A stretch of DNA of 64,000 nt from Hespellia sp. GTDB lineage: Bacteria > Bacillota > Clostridia > Lachnospirales > Lachnospiraceae. The stretch covers positions 1 through 64,000 of the forward strand of contig JAAVXR010000030.1 in assembly GCA_022790755.1 (NCBI GenBank). Reading direction: 5' to 3'. The notes under the pieces are model-generated. The model saw only the letters and a program-made list of their open reading frames with translations. It was not told the origin of the DNA and ran no database searches. Of the stretch, positions 38,541-47,772 are shown in pieces; the stretch's first letter is position 1, and each line of letters begins with the position of its first letter. The position numbers and the translations under genes are program-made.

Positions 38541-41500
38541 TCACACCTCCTTTCGCATCCGTTTTAAAACGTCTTCCTTCTCATAAACCGATAATTTCCG
38601 ATAGCTGCATCCATCCATCGTCGGATCAAATCCACAAATATCTCGATATTCACAGTAGGTACATCCCGTCTGCTTCCCCAACATGTATGGGGCAATCTCC
38701 GCGTTTCCAGAAAACATTTCCCGCTCTATTTTCTCCGCCAGTCTTCGGGTATACTCTATCATCACCGGAAATTCCTCTCCCCTCAAAGCCTTCGATGACT
38801 TTGACAGACTTCGATCTCTGTTCCGCTTTACAGGGATCACCTCTGATTCCCCTTCCAGATTTCCGTCCAGAAGTTCCACCACCGCGCCATCTGCGTTGAC
38901 TAGACCATCCGGCCGTAACTGTTTTAAAAGCTGTCGCTTTATGGCGTCCTCCGAATCCATTTTATCCACAAACGGATCTCGTATCTGATAATAGAAAATT
39001 CCCGCCGGAACCATCTGTTTCTCAGGATACTTTTGCTGTTCCCAGTCCAGGGCCGCGCCGAGGTAGACCACCAACTGCATCTGTAGTCCATGATACAGCG
39101 CCGTAATATCAAATGCCCGGGAACCAGTCTTATAATCCAACACTTTGACGTAAACCGTGTCCTCCGTCTCGCACACGTCGATCCTGTCAATTTTTCCACT
39201 GCCAAAGTTCAGCTCATACTCACTGGGCCAAAAACTTCCATGCTCCAACTGCCTGGTCAATGCCCAGACTGTTCTCTGCAAAAGCCGTTTGATTCGAACG
39301 ATCATATATTCACTGCGCGCGGAACTGTAAAGAACTGTATTTCCATAGCCTGCAATGCTTTCCTCCACGCAAGAAGCAATGAGTTCCAACTGTTCTTCTT
39401 CCGAAACCTCTGTCCAGTTCAACTGCTGTCGTTTCAGGTTCCCCGCAAAAATTTCCAAGGCTTTATGTGCAATATTTCCCAAATCCAGCGCCTCAAAACG
39501 GTACTCTTCCCGTTCTTTTAAATGCAGACCATAATTCAAGAAATGTGCGTACGCGCAGGCGGCAAATCTCTCTAGTCGGGTGACCGATAGTTTTCCTTCC
39601 CCCTGATAAAGTTTTTGCACCGTCTCCCGAGAAATCCACTGTGGTTCTTTGCGATAGAAAGCCGCCTCCACGATATCTTCCAACTGCTCGCGCCACCTGG
39701 ACTCCCGAAAATACCAGCCATACAGTTCCTTCCAGTCGTCTCCCAATCCCTGTTCCCGATCCCGCAGTCTCTCCAGCATACTCTCAAAACCAGTGCGAAC
39801 AGAGAGCTCCCTTTTTTCTGCCCGTCCCTGCGTTTCCTCTATCACGATCCCGGGATACAAGCGACAGATATCTTTGATCAGATATGCCGGGCGCAGCGTA
39901 TTTCCATCTGCGGATGATTTTGCATAAGAGAGATACAGCTTTTGAGATGGTTTAGTCAGATTCATATACAGATAAAACTTCTGAATATAATTCTGCTCTC
40001 TTGCCCCTGGAGATAAAGACACGTTCTGCGCGCCCAATATTTCCCGATCCCGAACAGACAGAAGACCACCACCGCCAGCGTTGCCCGGAATCAGCGTATC
40101 GTTGACGCCAAGCAAAAACAGCGCTTTGATTTCCTTCAGACGAGTCCGCTCCATATCACCGATCATCACCTGATCCAGGCTGGGCGGAATCACACCCACC
40201 TTAGCTTCTTCCAACCCAGCGTCCAACAGCTCGCAGTATTCTTTCAGAGAAACTGGTTCTTCTCCAAGCAGTTCCACAAATTTGTCAAACAAGTCCATCA
40301 CAATCCGGTAAATCTGGGCATATTCCTTTGCCAGCGCTAGCTCGCCCTGCTCCTGAAACATTCGCTCCATACGCACAAGCTGTACCTGCAGATTCCCCTG
40401 CACCAAAAACTGATAGAGCGCCACCGTGATATCCTCCACCGTTTTTCTGCACTTTTTCAGCACGAACAGCAAACCATCCACTTGCTCGACAAAACGAACC
40501 CGCAGATGGTTTAACCGCTCCAGAACTTCCTCATTTGCGTCCCCGGTCCGACGAATCCATCCGGCCTGCCATTTTTTATACCCACGGATTCCAAGCGCGA
40601 GCACATAATTCTCCAGAAGATCTACTTCCTCCATAGTAAATCCCGTATGCCCAGTTCTCAGATAGCGGAACACACTCTCATATGTAAAATTTTGCTCCGC
40701 CATCGCCAAAAGACTTCGCAGATATTCCACAAAAGAGTTTAATAAGATACTCCGCTTATGATCTGTAAATATCGGAATCTGATACCGCGCACAAGCCTTT
40801 ACCATATAATCAGCATAACTTCCCAAATCTGCCGTAATCACGGCAATATCCCGATAGCGATAGCCTTTGGTCCGCACCAGGTGCCGAATTCTTTCCGCGG
40901 CAAACTCCGCCTCGCCCGCCGGATTCCTCGCACAATACAACATAATCGCATGCTGGTCCCCGGTAAACGTATTCCTCGAATAGCGGAATAATTCTGCTTC
41001 TAAAAACGCTAACGCGGGCTGGTCCCGGAAACGATAGACCGGCTGGCCGTACAAACAGACTGGTTCCACAATCTCGATTCTATTCTCCCGTGCAATTCTC
41101 GTCAGAGTCGTCACCATCTGCTTACTCAGAGCAAAAAGCTGGTAGGGATGTTCATAGAGAAATGGATTTTCCCGGCTGTCCATCTCCGCCGTCACCAACA
41201 CATCTTTACAGATTTTCATCAATTCCCCCAGCAAATGATTCTGTACCGGTGTAAATCCAGTAAACCCATCCAACGCAATCACTGCGTTTCGGATGATCTC
41301 AGACTGTCCAACCACATTTCCAAGAACATCCAGCAACTCCTCCTTTGTGATGTATTTCTTTGCAAGATAGTCGTTGAATCCCTGATAGATTTTGCGGATA
41401 TCCTGTAATTTCCAGGACAGATAGGAGTTCTCGTCCATCTGATCCAGCAACTCTTCCAGACGCTCCAGCCCGATTCCATATTGCGTGAACTCAGAAATGA

Positions 41501-41873
41501 CCGATTTCACTTCACTGATATAACCTTGCTTTTTCAGGTTGCCGCCCAAAACTTTCAGTTCTTTCTCAAATGTTCCTGCAATCTTCCGCAAAATCAGATT
41601 CTTTCCCTCATCGTCCAGCACAATCTTGTCGTCCCCGCCGACCTCTTCAAATATACGATGAGCCAGACGCGCAAAACTCAGAACATCAATGTTCATAATC
41701 CCATGCTTCGGATGCATGGATACCAGATCCTTCTGTGTCTGCATCGTAAACTGCTCCGGCACCAGCACCAGGAAATTCACCTCCGGACGGCGCATGGACT
41801 CCTCTATGATATGCTGATATAAGTAGTGGGATTTCCCGGAACCGGAATTTCCCAGAATAAACTGCAGTGACAT
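38541..41873 (-). CDS. addB: ATP-dependent helicase/nuclease subunit B
   Basis: MSLQFILGNSGSGKSHYLYQHI; C-term CXXC-type FeS cysteines TGCTYCEYRDICGF. Confidence 0.95.
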   Translation of the reverse strand: MSLQFILGNSGSGKSHYLYQHIIEESMRRPEVNFLVLVPEQFTMQTQKDLVSMHPKHGIMNIDVLSFARLAHRIFEEVGGDDKIVLDDEGKNLILRKIAGTFEKELKVLGGNLKKQGYISEVKSVISEFTQYGIGLERLEELLDQMDENSYLSWKLQDIRKIYQGFNDYLAKKYITKEELLDVLGNVVGQSEIIRNAVIALDGFTGFTPVQNHLLGELMKICKDVLVTAEMDSRENPFLYEHPYQLFALSKQMVTTLTRIARENRIEIVEPVCLYGQPVYRFRDQPALAFLEAELFRYSRNTFTGDQHAIMLYCARNPAGEAEFAAERIRHLVRTKGYRYRDIAVITADLGSYADYMVKACARYQIPIFTDHKRSILLNSFVEYLRSLLAMAEQNFTYESVFRYLRTGHTGFTMEEVDLLENYVLALGIRGYKKWQAGWIRRTGDANEEVLERLNHLRVRFVEQVDGLLFVLKKCRKTVEDITVALYQFLVQGNLQVQLVRMERMFQEQGELALAKEYAQIYRIVMDLFDKFVELLGEEPVSLKEYCELLDAGLEEAKVGVIPPSLDQVMIGDMERTRLKEIKALFLLGVNDTLIPGNAGGGGLLSVRDREILGAQNVSLSPGAREQNYIQKFYLYMNLTKPSQKLYLSYAKSSADGNTLRPAYLIKDICRLYPGIVIEETQGRAEKRELSVRTGFESMLERLRDREQGLGDDWKELYGWYFRESRWREQLEDIVEAAFYRKEPQWISRETVQKLYQGEGKLSVTRLERFAACAYAHFLNYGLHLKEREEYRFEALDLGNIAHKALEIFAGNLKRQQLNWTEVSEEEQLELIASCVEESIAGYGNTVLYSSARSEYMIVRIKRLLQRTVWALTRQLEHGSFWPSEYELNFGSGKIDRIDVCETEDTVYVKVLDYKTGSRAFDITALYHGLQMQLVVYLGAALDWEQQKYPEKQMVPAGIFYYQIRDPFVDKMDSEDAIKRQLLKQLRPDGLVNADGAVVELLDGNLEGESEVIPVKRNRDRSLSKSSKALRGEEFPVMIEYTRRLAEKIEREMFSGNAEIAPYMLGKQTGCTYCEYRDICGFDPTMDGCSYRKLSVYEKEDVLKRMRKEV

Positions 41874-41897
41874 AATTTCCTCCATTTTGTACACGTT

Positions 41898-42539
41898 TTA
41901 TGGCATAAACGTCCCAGTCCCCATAATATCTTCCCAGGACTCCTGGTCAAACTTCTTCTTTTTCAGATAATACACCCGATCTTCTTCCGTGATCTCCCGT
42001 ATCACCCGGCACGGATTACCCACCGCGACCACATTATCCGGCAGATCTTTGGATACAACGCTCCCGGCTCCAATCACAACATTGTCCCCGATCGTCACTC
42101 CCGACAGAATCACACTGTTTCCACCGATCCACACGTTATCGCCGATTGTCACTGGTTCGCCCGCCTCGTAGCCGGAATTGCGCATTTCCGGGTGAATCGG
42201 ATGTCCCACAGAGTAGATTGCTACATTTGGGGCAATCTGCGCGTTGGCACCAATTTTCACCTTGCCGATATCCAGAATCATCAGATTATAATTGCCAAAG
42301 AAATTGTCTCCTATTTCGATATTATATCCATAATCACAGTGAAACGGCGGTTCTAACCAACAGTTCTCTCCAACCTTTCCAAACAAAGATTCCATAATCT
42401 CCGGAATCCGATCCCGATCTGCACCATACAGGTGGTTCAACTCGTGGATCTTCATTTTACAAAGTTCCCGTTCATCCTCCAGCCCATCCAGCCAGGGTTT
42501 ATATGGTAGTCCCTTTTGCATTCTTTCCTTTTGATTCAT
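41898..42539 (-). CDS. Maltose/galactoside O-acetyltransferase-like hexapeptide acetyltransferase
   Basis: LeFt-handed beta helix repeats; MNQKERMQKGLPYKPW... start set by RBS. Confidence 0.9.
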   Translation of the reverse strand: MNQKERMQKGLPYKPWLDGLEDERELCKMKIHELNHLYGADRDRIPEIMESLFGKVGENCWLEPPFHCDYGYNIEIGDNFFGNYNLMILDIGKVKIGANAQIAPNVAIYSVGHPIHPEMRNSGYEAGEPVTIGDNVWIGGNSVILSGVTIGDNVVIGAGSVVSKDLPDNVVAVGNPCRVIREITEEDRVYYLKKKKFDQESWEDIMGTGTFMP

Positions 42540-42678
42540 GGTTTTGATTCCTCCATACTTTTGTTTTATGCATCTCTGATTATAGCGTATTGCGAAAGAT
42601 TTGTATACTGATGACAATTTGTAAAGAGATTTTAATCAGATTCACAAAAAACATCATAATTTTTTGGCGCAAAAATAA

Positions 42679-42711
42679 GGCCGGGAATATGTGCATTTCT
42701 GCTTCCCGGCC
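42679..42711 (-). terminator. Terminator of the exopolysaccharide gene cluster
   Basis: GGCCGGGAA...TTCCCGGCC hairpin just downstream of the last GT2 gene. Confidence 0.7.
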
Positions 42712-42790
42712 TCTTGTCTTTACTGTTTCCTCATTTGCTAATGCTAGTCTTGAAAAACACCTTTTTCGCTCGAAACAAATTCAATAAACA

Positions 42791-43882
42791 CTATTTTAAC
42801 CTACTCATCCTCTCTTCCGTCCCAAGTCCACGAAACAGAACGATTCCACAGGCCAAGGTCAGATACGCCCTCAAACAGAACAAAACCGATGCTGCACGGA
42901 CAAGAACTTTCCAGAAAACCGACGAAACCGCTTTTACATATTTCCCTTTTGCTAGCTCCATCAACATCCTTTTTACCAGCGGATGTTTTCCGTAGACCTT
43001 CAACAGATTGACTGTAGTTTTGATCCTGAACCTGATTTTTCTCTGCGACTGCAGAGGTTGCCTTCCGATAGAAAAAATTCCACAGAACAAATGAAAAGCA
43101 AGAAGATCCCCGTAATCATCCTGAATCCCCTGCTTTTTCAAAAAATACCAGAAGCTTTCTGCGACATGAAGCCAGGTTTTTGCCAACTCCCCCACATTGT
43201 CTTTATACTGTTCCGTAACAGAACCTTCTGTGACACGATATAAATACACACTTTCCTGGATAAACCCATACGTCGGTTCATAAGCGCAACACATCATATT
43301 ATACAGCTTATCCTCCATAACATGATATTTTTCATGTTTGATATGTTTATCCCGTAAAAATGACGTCCGATAAAGTTTTCCCCAATCCGACACCAAATGG
43401 TTTTCTGTCAGAAAGCCTCGGAACCGAAAATCCACCGTCCGGGTGTAACTGCCGCTTCTCAAGTGATGTCGGTTGACCTCACTCATCCTTGAAGCGTCAA
43501 ACCTCCGAAAATTCCCCGTCACAATATCCGCCCGTCCCTCTTCCGCCTTTTCCACCAGCCTGCGAACTGCACCTTTCCCATCCAGACAGTCGTCCGAATC
43601 TACAAACAAAAGATATTCTCCCCTTGCCACTTCCATTCCCTGGTTTCTGGCCACACCTGCCCCTCGATTTTCCTGATGAATGACCCGTATATGAGCATAT
43701 CTCCCGGCATAGTCCTGACAAATAATAGGACAACGGTCTGGGGAGCCATCGTCCACCAGAATCATTTCTATCTTTTGATAATCCTGCGCCAACACACTGG
43801 CAATGCATTCCTCCAAATATTTTTCTGTCTTATACACGGGAATTACCACACTGACCAAAGGGAGTTTCTTATCACTTTGCAT
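42791..43882 (-). CDS. GT2 family glycosyltransferase
   Basis: 363 aa; PLVSVVIPVYKTEKYLEECIASVLAQ, ILVDDGSPD, LFVDSDD. Confidence 0.93.
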   Translation of the reverse strand: MQSDKKLPLVSVVIPVYKTEKYLEECIASVLAQDYQKIEMILVDDGSPDRCPIICQDYAGRYAHIRVIHQENRGAGVARNQGMEVARGEYLLFVDSDDCLDGKGAVRRLVEKAEEGRADIVTGNFRRFDASRMSEVNRHHLRSGSYTRTVDFRFRGFLTENHLVSDWGKLYRTSFLRDKHIKHEKYHVMEDKLYNMMCCAYEPTYGFIQESVYLYRVTEGSVTEQYKDNVGELAKTWLHVAESFWYFLKKQGIQDDYGDLLAFHLFCGIFSIGRQPLQSQRKIRFRIKTTVNLLKVYGKHPLVKRMLMELAKGKYVKAVSSVFWKVLVRAASVLFCLRAYLTLACGIVLFRGLGTEERMSRLK

Positions 43883-44876
43883 CCTTCTCCCCCTTCCACC
43901 ACTTTGTCTTGACTCTTGAAATCAGATTTCCAAAAAATATGTATGCCGTTTTTTCTACAAATTCTTGAACCGTGATCCCACCGTTTACCACCATAAAAAT
44001 TACGGTGCCAGCCGCTCTCCATTTCTTTCCATATTTCATTTCCACTCCGAACCGTATTCTTGCTTTCCCACATTCTATGAGTTGTTTTTCCCTTCTATCT
44101 GTAATCTGGCAGATTCCCGCAAGCGTGTCAATCAACTTCTGCAACTCTTCACACCGCTTCCACTCCTGTTCCTCCGTTCGAGGAGCGCGGGACGAACTTC
44201 CCATTCTTACATAAACCCGATACAGTTCTTCTTGTATTGTCGGACAGGGATAACGATAAAGAAACGGCAAAAGCATTTGCAGATTCTGCCCCACTATGCT
44301 GTCCGGAATTTTCCTTTCCGGATAGATCTCAAAAAATCGTTCGGTCCGAAACATATAACATCCACAACAGACATAAGTTTCTGAATTAAGAATTGGAAAA
44401 AACAGATTTTCATTTGCCAGATCTCCCCTTCTCTCATCCGCACGAGTCCTCTCACCGGTCTCTTCCAAAACATAATATCCAAGCGAACGAACACATTGAT
44501 AATCGGGATGCTCTTGAAGAAATTTCACCCGTTTTTCCACGGACTCCTTTTCTAACACATCATCTCCATCTGGCCAGATCAGAAATTCTCCTGTCACAAA
44601 AGAGAAGCCCCGACTTAGTCCGACTGCAGCGCTTCCCCCGCCGGTATCAACACAATATTTGATACCATTCTTTTCGAATCTTCCCCGATAGGACTCTGCA
44701 AGTGCAAGAGTTCCGTCTGTGGAACCCCCATCCACCAGAATCATCTCCAGTTCTCTATAAGACTGCTCCAAAACAGAATCCAACATTCTGGAAAGATAGT
44801 TCTCCCCGTTAAGTACAGGTGTCACGATCGAAACTCTGTTTTTCACAAATGTCTCCGACATCTCTTCAAAACCCAC
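43872..44876 (-). CDS. GT2 family glycosyltransferase
   Basis: 334 aa; VSIVTPVLNGENYLSRMLDSVLEQSYRELEMILVDGGSTDGT. Confidence 0.92.
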   Translation of the reverse strand: MGFEEMSETFVKNRVSIVTPVLNGENYLSRMLDSVLEQSYRELEMILVDGGSTDGTLALAESYRGRFEKNGIKYCVDTGGGSAAVGLSRGFSFVTGEFLIWPDGDDVLEKESVEKRVKFLQEHPDYQCVRSLGYYVLEETGERTRADERRGDLANENLFFPILNSETYVCCGCYMFRTERFFEIYPERKIPDSIVGQNLQMLLPFLYRYPCPTIQEELYRVYVRMGSSSRAPRTEEQEWKRCEELQKLIDTLAGICQITDRREKQLIECGKARIRFGVEMKYGKKWRAAGTVIFMVVNGGITVQEFVEKTAYIFFGNLISRVKTKWWKGEKDAK

Positions 44877-44888
44877 CTTCGTATATTT

Positions 44889-46631
44889 TTACCGGATTCT
44901 TACCAATTTCTTATCCTCTATCTTGTAGATAAACTCACACGCTTCGGCCAGACTCAAATGATGGGTGACCAGCAATATCGTTTTATCCCCTTCCAGCTGA
45001 TGAATCCCCTCCATCACCGCTTTTTCCGTCTCCATATCCAGTGCCGCCATCGCCTCATCCATGATCAAGAGCTCAAATTCCTTATATAAAGCCCTGGCAA
45101 TGGCAATGCGCTGGCGCTGGCCACCGGACAACGCCATTCCATTTTCACCGATCAATGTATGAATTCCATCCGGCAGCCTTTTTACATCTTCCCAAATCTG
45201 AGCGCGCTTTAAGCAAGCAATCATCCGTTCCTCATCTTCCGCGTTTTCTTCCGCCATAAAAATCACATTGTTTCGTATGGTATCTCCATTTAGGTACACA
45301 ATCTGAGGAATATAACTCACCACACTGCCAAGCTCCGCTTTGCACGCTCCCTCTGCATCCTTTCCTTCCGTCAAATCAAAATCATCGTACCAGATATGGC
45401 CGGACTGCGGAGTCAGCAATCCCAAAATCAAATCTAAAAACGTCGTCTTTCCGATCCCTGAACTCCCAATAATTGCTGTAGAATGTCCCGCGAGTATCTC
45501 CAAAGAGACATCTCTGAAAATTTCTTTTCCATTTGGATATTGGAATGTCAAATTTTCAACTCGTACCCCTTTCTGAAGGGTAATCTGTTTCCTGCGAATC
45601 CGCTGTTCTTTCTTTTCTTGTTCTTTTAATTTGCAATACTGTTTCATATTTGCACAAAAAACTTCATAATTTTTCTTTCCAAATTGAATCCGATTGGATT
45701 CCGATGTAAATAAGACGACATTGGGGAAAATCTGAATCACAATCGTAATGCAAATAATAATGTCCGCCCAGAAAAAGGACAAATCAATCCCTGATGCCAA
45801 TAGAAACGCTAGCAAAAAGAAGATCCCTGACTGTATCAAGCTCTGAGACAGAACCCCCATTCGCTCTGTCATAAAGGTAAAGTCCTTCTGCACTTGCACA
45901 TGTTCCATGCTCATCCGTCTGTATTTCTTTCGAAGATTCTCCGCCCTGGAATCCATTTTTATTTCTTTATAGGCGCCACAAGCGATAGATACAAGGGATG
46001 CAACTCTGATATCCCCTTTTCGTTTCTTTTCCCCACACTGCAAAATACGCCTGCGGCAATGCATAAATAACAACATAACCGTTGCCATGATAAAGCAACA
46101 TACCAACGCCCCAATCCAGCGAACCTCATATCCGGCAAGCAGAAAATAACCAAAAAATGTAATCACTCGTGCAAACCTGTTTATGTATGTAACCATAATA
46201 TCCGCACAAACTTCCGTATCCGTCCGTACTCCTGTTACTTGCTGCATGATACTTCGCTGATTATGCTCCAGCAACTCTTCTTTCATGTATAATTCGTAGA
46301 TTTTAACGGACCAGACGTGTGCAACGTCTTTTAAAAAACCATTGGATACTTTTTTCTTCAGTAAATCGTAAAATCCTTTTATCAAAAAAATAATGCCAAG
46401 AAAAACGACCTGTGCTAACACTCCTTCGTTTCTTTTCTGCTCAGATAGTTTCCCCAAAATTAAAATAAGAACATAGACACTGACCCAATCCACAATAGGA
46501 CTGAACACATTAAACGCCATACATAAATATAATTTTTTCTTTTCCTGTTTGTCCAAAAATCCAACCAAACTCCAAAACATTCTTCTGCTGTTTTTCCGTC
46601 CCTGCCATAACTGCCGTTTTCCCATAATCAC
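44889..46631 (-). CDS. ABC exporter (fused TMD-NBD)
   Basis: 580 aa; Walker A GSSGIGKTT, LSGGQRQRIAIARALYK, LLIMDEAMAALD. Confidence 0.93.
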   Translation of the reverse strand: MIMGKRQLWQGRKNSRRMFWSLVGFLDKQEKKKLYLCMAFNVFSPIVDWVSVYVLILILGKLSEQKRNEGVLAQVVFLGIIFLIKGFYDLLKKKVSNGFLKDVAHVWSVKIYELYMKEELLEHNQRSIMQQVTGVRTDTEVCADIMVTYINRFARVITFFGYFLLAGYEVRWIGALVCCFIMATVMLLFMHCRRRILQCGEKKRKGDIRVASLVSIACGAYKEIKMDSRAENLRKKYRRMSMEHVQVQKDFTFMTERMGVLSQSLIQSGIFFLLAFLLASGIDLSFFWADIIICITIVIQIFPNVVLFTSESNRIQFGKKNYEVFCANMKQYCKLKEQEKKEQRIRRKQITLQKGVRVENLTFQYPNGKEIFRDVSLEILAGHSTAIIGSSGIGKTTFLDLILGLLTPQSGHIWYDDFDLTEGKDAEGACKAELGSVVSYIPQIVYLNGDTIRNNVIFMAEENAEDEERMIACLKRAQIWEDVKRLPDGIHTLIGENGMALSGGQRQRIAIARALYKEFELLIMDEAMAALDMETEKAVMEGIHQLEGDKTILLVTHHLSLAEACEFIYKIEDKKLVRIR

Positions 46632-47743
46632 TCCATGCTCACGTCAATAAACTTTTTAGAAATCTTTCTTTCCCGTCCCAGATAGTCTCGTACCTTTCGC
46701 CAATCAATCTTTCTGCACATCTTCTGGCTGCCTGCCTCCTCATCTGCATTGATAAGGCGCGCTTCTAAACCCAGTTTTTTTAGCAAACTCTCCATACGCT
46801 CATTCCTGCTGCTATGGGCAAACACCAAAAATTGTTTTTCCATCAGTATCGAAAACACCGTGCCATGAAGGGAATTTGTAACCACACACCAGGCATTTTG
46901 GACATATCCCAAAAACTCCGCTGGCCCTCCTGCCACCCGAAACCGCACACCAATCTTAGGTTTCAACGCCACGGGCATAGACACCTGAATCACCTTTTTA
47001 TGAAATGTTTTTGCCAGTTCATAGACATATTTCATCATTCGTCTGTTTTCTTCCGTTTCATAGATCAGAATATAATCCTTTTCCTCAGGCTCTCTTGCGA
47101 GCCGCTCCCACGCTTCTTTTTCCAGTAACAGTGTTGGGTCCAAAACATTCACTATGTTCCTGTGGAGATATCTGCACAAAAAGTCCGCTGCCCCCTTCTC
47201 GCGCAAAGATATATCCGCAAAATTCTCCCGAATTGCTTCCACTAATTCGACACACTCCCGCGCCGACAGTCTCGCGCCACCGAAACTTGCTCCATAAGCT
47301 ACCAGACGACACGCTCCCTTGTCTTTTATTCTGCCAAGATATGCATCATCAAACCCAACCGTAATCTCCGGATTCCAGACTTGGTCGCTCCCCACAAATA
47401 CACAAGAATATTTTCGCAACGAAATCCTCTCCGCATGCTTCACAGGGGGCTCTTTCGTCAAATATTTTCGGCGAAATTCATGCATATTCATCTGCCTTCT
47501 AAAATAGGCAGCGCCTAAAAGTAGATTTCTCAAAAACAGCCAACAATCAAAATGATACTTGTATTGTTTATCCCTGACGGAAGCTGTAACAGGTAAGATA
47601 TGATACCGTCCTGTCAGACGCAATGGGGCATACGCAATGATCTCCGTTGCTTTTCCCAATTCTTCGATATATCGTTTCAATGCATATGTCTGAAGCATCG
47701 CCCCATAGTCATCCGCCCAGTGAAATGTCAAGATTCCAATCAT
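46628..47743 (-). CDS. Polysaccharide pyruvyl transferase family protein
   Basis: 371 aa; MIGILTFHWADDYGAMLQTYALKRY, SDQVWNP, VVTNSLHGTVFSIL. Confidence 0.93.
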   Translation of the reverse strand: MIGILTFHWADDYGAMLQTYALKRYIEELGKATEIIAYAPLRLTGRYHILPVTASVRDKQYKYHFDCWLFLRNLLLGAAYFRRQMNMHEFRRKYLTKEPPVKHAERISLRKYSCVFVGSDQVWNPEITVGFDDAYLGRIKDKGACRLVAYGASFGGARLSARECVELVEAIRENFADISLREKGAADFLCRYLHRNIVNVLDPTLLLEKEAWERLAREPEEKDYILIYETEENRRMMKYVYELAKTFHKKVIQVSMPVALKPKIGVRFRVAGGPAEFLGYVQNAWCVVTNSLHGTVFSILMEKQFLVFAHSSRNERMESLLKKLGLEARLINADEEAGSQKMCRKIDWRKVRDYLGRERKISKKFIDVSME

Positions 47744-47772
47744 ATCATCCTCTGCCTTTGCGCCTTTTCAGA